A stretch of 10,930 nucleotides of DNA from Dichotomicrobium sp046543175 (lineage in GTDB: Bacteria; Pseudomonadota; Alphaproteobacteria; Rhizobiales; Rhodomicrobiaceae): NCBI GenBank assembly GCA_046543175.1, contig JBKGZY010000083.1, positions 1 through 10,930 of the forward strand, in the 5' to 3' direction. Of the stretch, positions 1 to 5,121 are shown in pieces. A model generated the notes under the pieces. That model searched no databases, had not been told where the DNA came from, and worked only from the letters and a program-made list of their open reading frames with translations. The position numbers were made by a program, and so were the translations under genes. The stretch's first letter is position 1, and every line of letters begins with the position of its first letter.

Positions 1-899
1 CGGAGCGCGACGGCGCGCTGAGCCACGGCATCTTCCGCGTCGATGGCTATATCTCCACGCTCAAATCCGGCTGGGTGGACGGTCAGGCGGAGTCGGTGGT
101 GGAAGATGTCGCGCCCGGCTTCGTCCGCGCCGACGCCAACAACGGCTTCACGCTCGCCGCGACGGATGCCGCGCGCGACCTGCTGATCGCCAAGGCGCGC
201 GCGAACGGCGTCGCCATCCTCGCGTCGCGGAACTGCCAGCATTTCGGCGCGCTCTGGCCGGACATCGAGCCGTTCGCGCGGCAAGGCTTCGTCGCCATCT
301 CGATGGTCAACAGCATGGCCTGCGTCGTCCCCTACGGCGGGACAAAGCCGGTCTACGGCACCAACCCGCTGGCTTTCGCCGCGCCGCGCGCAGGCAGCGA
401 TCCGGTCGTCTTCGACCAGGCCGCCAGCGCGATGGCCAATGGCGATGTGCAGATCGCCGCGCGGGAAGGACGCGAGCTGCCGCCCGGTTACGGCGTCGAT
501 GCTGAGGGCAACCCGACCACCGACCCGCAGGCGGTTCTCGACGGCGGCGCGCTGCTGCCCTTCGGCGGCTACAAGGGCTCGTCCATCGCCATGATGGTCG
601 AGATCATGGCCGCGGCGCTGACCGGCGGGAAGTTCTCCTTCGAGGTGGACTGGAGCGATTATCCCGGCGCGGTCATCCCGCATACCGGCCAGGTCATCAT
701 GCTGATCGACCCGGCGCAGGGCGCGACGCGTCCGTTCACGGCGCGGGTCGAGGAACTGATCGCCCGGCTGGCGGAGGCGGGCGTGGCGCGCTTGCCTGGC
801 GATCGGCGCTACGCCGCGCGACGCCGGGCGAACCGCAACGGCATCCCGCTCAGCCCCGACGACTGGGCGCGGTTGCGCCGGCTTGCCGGCGGTGCGTGA
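1..899 (+). CDS. dpkA: Ldh2-family NAD(P)H reductase, DpkA type (5'-truncated by window edge)
   Basis: The reading frame is open from base 3 and ends with TGA at 897-899, giving 298 visible residues. The Ldh2/YlbC family is usually about 330-350 residues, so roughly 35 N-terminal residues lie left of the window. Visible family marks are the Ser-His-Gly near the start of the fragment (S7-H8-G9), the His-Phe-Gly-Ala segment (His codon 240-242), the VYGTNPLAFAAPR segment at about 350-395, and FGGYKGSSIAMMVE at about 560-605 followed by a Phe-Ser-Phe-Glu-Val-Asp-Trp stretch. The last part resembles the Pseudomonas DpkA branch, which reduces delta1-piperideine-2-carboxylate or delta1-pyrroline-2-carboxylate to L-pipecolate or L-proline in the cytoplasm. 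Substrate choice within Ldh2 proteins is hard to read from sequence; malate, lactate or sulfolactate dehydrogenase activity remains possible. An ALDH7 gene 4.2 kb downstream, on the other strand, fits a lysine/pipecolate role. Confidence 0.8.
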   Translation, partial: ERDGALSHGIFRVDGYISTLKSGWVDGQAESVVEDVAPGFVRADANNGFTLAATDAARDLLIAKARANGVAILASRNCQHFGALWPDIEPFARQGFVAISMVNSMACVVPYGGTKPVYGTNPLAFAAPRAGSDPVVFDQAASAMANGDVQIAAREGRELPPGYGVDAEGNPTTDPQAVLDGGALLPFGGYKGSSIAMMVEIMAAALTGGKFSFEVDWSDYPGAVIPHTGQVIMLIDPAQGATRPFTARVEELIARLAEAGVARLPGDRRYAARRRANRNGIPLSPDDWARLRRLAGGA

Positions 900-901
900 G
901 A

Positions 902-916
902 GTTCGCCAGGCGAAC
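902..916 (+). terminator. Stem-loop just after the dpkA-like stop codon
   Basis: A perfect 6-bp inverted repeat, GTTCGC-CAG-GCGAAC, starts 3 bases after the stop codon. An outer, imperfect pairing (CTTGC-GGCG on the upstream side with CGCCGCAAG at about 922-930) could extend it. No T-run follows, so it may be a weak or Rho-assisted transcript end rather than a classical intrinsic terminator. Confidence 0.3.
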
Positions 917-1059
917 GCCGACGCCGCAAGATCGGGGCATCGGGACTTTCAACACCGCATTTCTGTGGGGAACGCGTTTCTGCCGGCGCGCCGTCATCTC
1001 TGCGCGTATGGGACACCGGCTCTACAGGCGCATCGCCGCTGCACGCGCCGTGAAGTCAA

Positions 1060-1287
1060 ATGCTGCTGAAACCAAAGCTTGTGGAATTTCAGGCATTACT
1101 GGAGGGATGCAGACAAAGGTTAACGGGCGGCAATGAAGCCGAAACAATCATCTGCGAAGCGATTCGTGAAGCAATGCAAGCACAAAAAATAGACTGTGGT
1201 ATAAATACCACCATCAACCTAAAGTTGCCGCACATTGGAGTATGCACGTATCCAATTCATTGTTGGTTTATTGTGGTACTGTTATAA
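1060..1287 (+). CDS. Doubtful small hypothetical protein, 75 aa
   Basis: An ATG-to-TAA frame of 75 codons that I do not recognise. The first 45 residues look helical and charged (KLVEFQALLEGCRQRL, then a Glu/Ala-rich segment); the end is hydrophobic (CWFIVVLL) with no following charge. Codon use (AGA, AGG, ATA, TTA) differs sharply from neighbouring genes, and there is no good Shine-Dalgarno sequence before the ATG. It could be a remnant of foreign DNA or a chance ORF in AT-rich intergenic sequence. The candidate promoter of the next gene overlaps its 3' end, which argues somewhat against it. Confidence 0.22.
   Translation: MLLKPKLVEFQALLEGCRQRLTGGNEAETIICEAIREAMQAQKIDCGINTTINLKLPHIGVCTYPIHCWFIVVLL
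1196..1211. repeat. Short inverted repeat GTGGTAT-AA-ATACCAC
   Basis: Perfect 7-bp arms are separated by two bases. The dyad contains a TATAAA core, so it could be an operator or a promoter overlapped by one, but no convincing -35 element sits at the right distance. It lies inside the doubtful ORF at 1060-1287. Confidence 0.35.
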
Positions 1288-1288
1288 G
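1260..1288 (+). promoter_or_regulatory. Candidate sigma70-type promoter for the exported-protein block
   Basis: TTGTTG at 1260-1265 and TATAAG at 1283-1288 are separated by 17 bases, close to the TTGACA-N17-TATAAT consensus, in an AT-rich region. Transcription from here would give a leader of about 100 bases before the ATG at 1395, including the hairpin at 1326-1359. This is inferred from sequence only. Confidence 0.33.
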
Positions 1289-1318
1289 TCGCTTGCGGTG
1301 TCAGAAAAAATCTGAGGC

Positions 1319-1359
1319 CACAAAAAACGGAAAGCCCGCATGCAGGCAGGCTTTCCGTT
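1319..1359 (-). terminator. Strong hairpin with T-run on the minus strand
   Basis: AACGGAAAGCC (1326-1336) and GGCTTTCCGTT (1349-1359) are perfect 11-bp arms around a 12-nt loop. On the minus strand the stem is followed directly by a T-run (plus-strand A-run at 1322-1327) and then G, the classical form of a Rho-independent terminator for leftward transcription. No minus-strand gene is visible to its right before 5122, so it could end an antisense or read-through transcript. On the plus strand it would lie in the leader of the gene at 1395. Confidence 0.5.
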
Positions 1360-1394
1360 GCACGGCAACTAGACCATAGCATGGAGAGGATATC

Positions 1395-1829
1395 ATGAAT
1401 TTGGTTCGTATTATGGCAATTGCTGCGCTGGCGACGAGCGTCTCGACGGCGGCTTATGCTGGCGGCTACAGCTTCCAGAGCGTCGGCGGCAACTTCGGCA
1501 AATGGGCCTATGGCGACGCCGCGGCCAACGGCGAAGCCAAAGTACACGGCTACAAGTCCGGCGAGACCTACAGCGAAAGCATTGCGGAAACTGATACCCG
1601 TAAGTCGTTCGGCGTCACGAGGAAGCAGTCGAACACCAAGTTTGAGAAAAAGACCAGTTCCCAGTCCTACGGTGGAAATGTTTCCGGCTTTACGACCGAA
1701 TACGGCATGGGGTCGGCCCAGTCGCATTCCGGCGCGGTCGCCGGCTCGGGGGTAGGCACCGGCGCGGGCTTCAAGATCGGCAACTTCGAGCCAAATGGCC
1801 GGAACTTCGAGCCGAATCACTCGAATTAA
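1395..1829 (+). CDS. Small secreted Gly/Ser-rich protein, unknown function (144 aa)
   Basis: The ATG at 1395 has a good ribosome-binding site (GGAGAGGA, about 5 bases upstream). Residues 1-22 form a clear Sec signal peptide: a short charged start, a hydrophobic Ala-rich core and an Ala-Tyr-Ala cleavage site before Gly-Gly-Tyr. The mature part (about 122 residues) has no cysteine and is rich in Gly, Ser, Asn, Thr, Lys and Tyr, without membrane segments, as in secreted matrix or fibre proteins. The C-terminus carries a duplicated motif, Asn-Phe-Glu-Pro-Asn, spaced 7 residues apart, from an almost exact 21-nt tandem repeat (1782-1823). It is followed on the same strand by a second secreted protein and a large outer-membrane barrel, so surface display or release into the medium is plausible. 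I do not recognise a family; an amyloid or adhesin-like role is only a guess. Confidence 0.8.
   Translation: MNLVRIMAIAALATSVSTAAYAGGYSFQSVGGNFGKWAYGDAAANGEAKVHGYKSGETYSESIAETDTRKSFGVTRKQSNTKFEKKTSSQSYGGNVSGFTTEYGMGSAQSHSGAVAGSGVGTGAGFKIGNFEPNGRNFEPNHSN
1782..1823 (+). repeat. 21-nt tandem duplication encoding two NFEPN motifs
   Basis: AACTTCGAGCC(A/G)AAT occurs at 1782-1796 and 1803-1817, 14 of 15 bases identical, with a period of 21 nt. It duplicates the C-terminal motif of the secreted protein at 1395-1829. Confidence 0.7.
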
Positions 1830-1839
1830 TCGATTGCGC

Positions 1840-1874
1840 GTCTTTCCGTCGGCTCATCCGGTCGGCGGAAAGAC
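1840..1874 (+). terminator. Stem-loop after the first secreted-protein gene
   Basis: GTCTTTCCG (1840-1848) pairs perfectly with CGGAAAGAC (1866-1874), starting 10 bases after the stop codon. No T-run follows, so termination may be partial and allow read-through to the next gene. The arm core (CTTTCCG / CGGAAAG) is the same as in the hairpin at 1326-1359 on the other side of the gene. Confidence 0.4.
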
Positions 1875-2038
1875 CATTCACCATCCGGACTGACCGCATG
1901 TCGGCCGGCTCAGGGAAAACGTGCGTCTTCAAATGCTACTGTAGATTGTATTAGGCGCGATCTACCAAGCCGAGGAGTTGTCGCTACAAGAACCTTACCA
2001 GACGACGAGTGGCACGCGAGACTTTGGGGCACAACAAC

Positions 2039-2053
2039 AAGACGATGGGGGAA
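2039..2053 (+). promoter_or_regulatory. 15-nt translation leader, copy 1
   Basis: AAGACGATGGGGGAA ends two bases before the ATG at 2056. Its G-run and GGGGGAA provide the ribosome-binding site. Exactly the same 15 bases precede the barrel gene (2728-2742). The internal ATG here (2045) is out of frame with the gene and would open a short overlapping frame of about 21 codons. Confidence 0.6.
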
Positions 2054-2055
2054 CA

Positions 2056-2616
2056 ATGTCCATCCAGCAGAGAACGGGCCGTCGCTGGCCCGCCGCGCTG
2101 GTATCATCCCTGATGATGCTGGCCAGTACCACGGCTGCCGAGGCAGGCGGCGGATTTTCGCAGGGCGTGGCGAGGTCGGATGCCTGGACGACCGTCCAGA
2201 GCGCTTATGCAAGCTACAACTCGCAGACCTTTGCCGACGTCGAGACAGGTGCGCAGGCCACGGTGCCCGGCGGCGTGAAGAAAGCCTGGGCGAACGCCAC
2301 GGCCGGGAACTTCACGACGTTTGTGGTTGAAGACGGCCATGCGCAGTACGAGCAGGACAAGTCCGCCAAGTCGCGCGTCTATGCCAAGGGCGGCAACATC
2401 CTCGCCAAGGCGCGTTCCGAAAATCACACTGTGATTTACATCGACGGCCATGCTTATGTCGTGGTCGAAGAACTCGCCAAGGCCATTTCCCGAACAACAC
2501 CTTCCGGAACACACGGCGCCTCTCTCGCTGACACTGTCATTTCCACGGAGAGCAGTGGTTATCTGGACGTCAATACCGGCACAACGACGGAAGCGACAAT
2601 TCGTGTTCGGCAATAA
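2056..2616 (+). CDS. Secreted protein of unknown function (186 aa)
   Basis: The ATG at 2056 is chosen over an upstream in-frame TTG (1978) because it follows a GGGGGAA ribosome-binding sequence and starts a signal peptide directly. Residues 1-30 contain a basic start (Arg-Arg at 9-10), a hydrophobic stretch, and an Ala-Glu-Ala cleavage site before Gly-Gly-Gly-Phe. The mature protein of about 156 residues has no cysteine, is rich in Ala, Thr, Ser and Val, and shows alternating polar/hydrophobic runs (for example TVIYIDGHAYVVVEEL around residues 131-146) suggestive of beta strands. Its mature N-terminus resembles that of the 144-aa neighbour: Gly-Gly, then Gln at 6, Val at 8 and Trp at 14 or 15. 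Gene order with another secreted protein upstream and an outer-membrane barrel downstream suggests a shared surface or export role. I do not recognise a family. Confidence 0.77.
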   Translation: MSIQQRTGRRWPAALVSSLMMLASTTAAEAGGGFSQGVARSDAWTTVQSAYASYNSQTFADVETGAQATVPGGVKKAWANATAGNFTTFVVEDGHAQYEQDKSAKSRVYAKGGNILAKARSENHTVIYIDGHAYVVVEELAKAISRTTPSGTHGASLADTVISTESSGYLDVNTGTTTEATIRVRQ

Positions 2617-2674
2617 CGGTTGTATACGCGCATAACCTGTAAAAAGTGGCGTAAAGTCAGTCTGTAACGATCAC

Positions 2675-2680
2675 AAGGAG
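2675..2680 (+). promoter_or_regulatory. Orphan Shine-Dalgarno-like AAGGAG
   Basis: A textbook AAGGAG lies between the two genes, but no start codon is at a workable distance: GTG at 2682 is only one base away and ATG 2701 is 20 bases away. It could be chance, or the remnant of an earlier start or small reading frame. It is recorded because it bears on the start choice of the barrel gene. Confidence 0.25.
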
Positions 2681-2727
2681 AGTGTATCACGTATCGGCGT
2701 ATGCGTTTCCCGGTAAAAGAATTTCGA

Positions 2728-2742
2728 AAGACGATGGGGGAA
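2728..2742 (+). promoter_or_regulatory. 15-nt translation leader, copy 2
   Basis: AAGACGATGGGGGAA, identical to 2039-2053, ends three bases before the ATG at 2746. It supports 2746 rather than ATG 2701 or ATG 2734 as the start of the barrel gene, because in both copies the shared G-rich element sits at normal ribosome-binding distance from the following ATG. Confidence 0.6.
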
Positions 2743-2745
2743 AAC

Positions 2746-5064
2746 ATGCGTCGATCCATTTTCTGCTACGCCATATCTGTGTGCGCCTTGCTGGGCGCTC
2801 ATGCGCCGCAGCCCGCGGCCCAGCCCGTAACGGCCAGCCCCGGCGATCAGCCCTTCGAAAAGGCGGCGGACCGGCTCAAGGCCGCGGAGCCGGAGGAGAC
2901 AGAACGCGGCATCGCGCTGATGCCTGGCGTCATCGTCACGCCGATGGCTTTCTCCGAAGTCGGCTACGACAGCAATCCGGACAAGAATTTCGAGGAAGAC
3001 GGGGCGCCATTTGTCAGAACCGGCGCTGGCGTGAGTCTTTCCGCGGTTGGCGAACGCACCCTCGTGAATCTCAATGCCGTCGGAAGCTGGCAGTATTTCG
3101 GTGCCGGCGTCGATCGGCGCAGCCGGCTGAAGGGCACGGTTGAAGGCAAGGTCATCCACATGCTCGCGCCCGGCCTCTCGCTACAGGCGGGCGGTCTGTT
3201 CGAGAATGACGAATTCTCATTCAACGCGGATCGGACCGCCGGCGCCTTCACCGAGCTGGGCTACCAGGATTCCGTTGTCGCGACCTTCCTTCGCGGGCGG
3301 TTTACCGATGTCCAGTACCAGGAGTTCGACTCCGTTTCGCCGGACGTTCCGGACGACGTCGCGGGGCTTTACCGCACCTCCAGTTTCGACGCGCAGCGCG
3401 CGGAGGTGGGCAGTGGCATTCTTGTCGGCAACAAGAACTGGTGGGGGCTCTACGGGGAAGTCAACGCCGCGGACGTGAACTACACCAACCAGCCGCTGGA
3501 GGAGGAAGTCGACCGGGACGCGGATGACGTCTACGCGAAAGCGGGCGTGCGAATCGTCTTCTCCCCCGCGCTCCAGGGCGATTTCGGCATGCGCTGGAAC
3601 CGCCGCGAGCTGGAAGACGATAGGATCGACGATTTCAACTCGAGCTACTTCGACGGCAACCTGACCTGGAAGCCCAACCCGTTCTTTTCGCTTGCCGCAT
3701 CCATCGAGCGCTATATCGGGGAGCCATCAGCGACGCGCAGCCTGTTGTCGGATGTCAAATCTTACGAGGTCGCGGCTACCTATCTGCCGCTGCCGGGCAT
3801 TTCGCTGGCTTTCAGGGCGATACGACAGAAGGTCAGAGAGATCGGCGACAGTTTCGAATATGATTCGACGGAACTGAATTCCCTCGTCACCTACCAATAT
3901 TCATCCCGGATGCAGTTTTACTCTGACCTCCGCTACCAATTCTTCGAGCAGGATCTTCGGGACCGCGATTACGAACGCTTCCGCGCGGCGGCGGGGATCC
4001 GGGTTATCGTGGACGGAACCGATCCGACCCTCGAGGGTGACCTAGCAAGGCTGGAACGCCTCGACGAGGCCTACTGGCCCGCGCACGCGACGTTTTCCAT
4101 GTCCGCCGGCTATTCCCGGTTCGAACTGCCCGAAATCGAAATGGGCACCGTGCTGTCCGGCACATTCTTCGATAAGGCGCAGGATCGCCTTGAGGAGCAT
4201 GACGGCGACGTGGACGGTGTCCGTTTCAACGCGCGGCTGGCTGACTTCGCCCGTCACCCGCTGGGCGACGGCGATTATCTCAGCTTCGGTCTGTCCGGAT
4301 TTTACGCGCAGTACGAAGGCGATGGGCGCGCCAGCTGCGAATTCACGGAAACGACGGACTGCGCCTACGTGAACATCGTCGATTTCGACCCCGAGGAGGA
4401 AAACAATACCGGCCCATTCGGTGAACTGAGCGCGAAGGCAGACAGAACGCTCCATTATTGGGGGGTCTCGGTCGATGCCGGATGGGCCTTTTTGCAAGGT
4501 GGCGGGCTGAAGGACGGCCCGGCATATTATGACAGCACGGGATGGAAGATCGGTGTGGGCGTACGCGGTCTGAACGAGCGCACCGACCTGACGGCCACCG
4601 ACTCGCTGAGCCCTTATCCCGTAAGCTATGACCGGAAGCTGGACACCCACTATTTCGGCGGCTTCGTCGGCTTCGAGGACCAGTTCCGCCTGGAAGACGG
4701 CTGGATGTTCAGCTTCGACATTCAAGGCGGTGTCTACCGGGTGCATTCGGAGTATGAAGGCCGCTACGCCGGTTACGTTCTCACGGGCGACGGCTTCATC
4801 CGGGAATGGGGCAGCATTGACGATGAAAAGGACAGCGCATCGGTCATTGCAGGCTTGCAACTCGGGCTGGGGCGCCAGATGAACTGGGGCGGCGTGGAGC
4901 TTTACGGCCAGGCTGAGTATCTGAGCTTTGTCCCGACTATCCGCTACAACAACACCGACGAGGCAGGCGGCTCGCCCTTCGGGATACAGGGGTCGCAGAA
5001 CGGCACCAGGATCTCGTCGGACGACGGCATGAACTACACGGTCGGCCTGAGGGTCAGCTTCTGA
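2746..5064 (+). CDS. Large outer-membrane beta-barrel protein, BBP2_2-like N-terminal half (772 aa)
   Basis: Starting at ATG 2746 gives a signal peptide at once: Met-Arg-Arg, a hydrophobic core (IFCYAISVCALLGA) and cleavage near Ala20 or Ala25. Residues 26-58 form a short charged lead-in. From about residue 60 the sequence shows outer-membrane strands with alternating hydrophobic residues, Tyr/Trp/Phe girdles and Asp/Gly/Asn-rich turns; the start (GVIVTPMAFSEVGYDSNPDK) resembles the putative beta-barrel porin 2 (BBP2_2) group. A charged linker at about 425-445 separates this from a second strand-rich half (about 446-772) that ends in YTVGLRVSF, with the C-terminal Phe typical of BAM-inserted barrels. 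The only mature cysteines, Cys531 and Cys539, lie in a probable loop and could form a disulfide. It probably sits in the outer membrane as a pore, receptor or anchor; its partner may be one of the two upstream secreted proteins. No lipobox is seen. Confidence 0.85.
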   Translation: MRRSIFCYAISVCALLGAHAPQPAAQPVTASPGDQPFEKAADRLKAAEPEETERGIALMPGVIVTPMAFSEVGYDSNPDKNFEEDGAPFVRTGAGVSLSAVGERTLVNLNAVGSWQYFGAGVDRRSRLKGTVEGKVIHMLAPGLSLQAGGLFENDEFSFNADRTAGAFTELGYQDSVVATFLRGRFTDVQYQEFDSVSPDVPDDVAGLYRTSSFDAQRAEVGSGILVGNKNWWGLYGEVNAADVNYTNQPLEEEVDRDADDVYAKAGVRIVFSPALQGDFGMRWNRRELEDDRIDDFNSSYFDGNLTWKPNPFFSLAASIERYIGEPSATRSLLSDVKSYEVAATYLPLPGISLAFRAIRQKVREIGDSFEYDSTELNSLVTYQYSSRMQFYSDLRYQFFEQDLRDRDYERFRAAAGIRVIVDGTDPTLEGDLARLERLDEAYWPAHATFSMSAGYSRFELPEIEMGTVLSGTFFDKAQDRLEEHDGDVDGVRFNARLADFARHPLGDGDYLSFGLSGFYAQYEGDGRASCEFTETTDCAYVNIVDFDPEEENNTGPFGELSAKADRTLHYWGVSVDAGWAFLQGGGLKDGPAYYDSTGWKIGVGVRGLNERTDLTATDSLSPYPVSYDRKLDTHYFGGFVGFEDQFRLEDGWMFSFDIQGGVYRVHSEYEGRYAGYVLTGDGFIREWGSIDDEKDSASVIAGLQLGLGRQMNWGGVELYGQAEYLSFVPTIRYNNTDEAGGSPFGIQGSQNGTRISSDDGMNYTVGLRVSF

Positions 5065-5121
5065 GGTCTGCGACTTTCGTGCCCGCCTCGCTCGCGGACA
5101 GTGGTTCGCCACGAACAGCCG

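Larger units (their letters stand above)
900..1394. other. Intergenic stretch with AT-rich right half
   Basis: About 500 bases separate the dpkA-like gene from the first exported-protein gene. Bases 900-1055 have the GC-rich composition of the surroundings and I see only the stem-loop at 902-916 there. From about 1060 to 1390 the DNA is markedly AT-richer and holds a doubtful 75-codon ORF, a short inverted repeat (1196-1211), a candidate promoter (1260-1288) and a hairpin (1326-1359). The composition change suggests either a regulatory region or a boundary of acquired DNA. Confidence 0.5.

Noticed and set aside
1257..1820. 187-codon minus-strand ORF opposite the first secreted-protein gene
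   Set aside because: It mirrors the codon pattern of the plus-strand gene, runs through the hairpin and T-run at 1319-1359, and has no ribosome-binding site or recognisable domain.
4042..5112. 356-codon minus-strand ORF opposite the barrel gene
   Set aside because: Long antisense frames are common in GC-rich genes. The plus-strand protein has clear barrel features here, while the antisense product has low-complexity Ala/Val/Arg content and no motifs.
5104..5116. GTTCG-CCA-CGAAC as terminator between the barrel and ALDH7 genes
   Set aside because: Only 5 bp long with no T-run on either strand; too weak to call.
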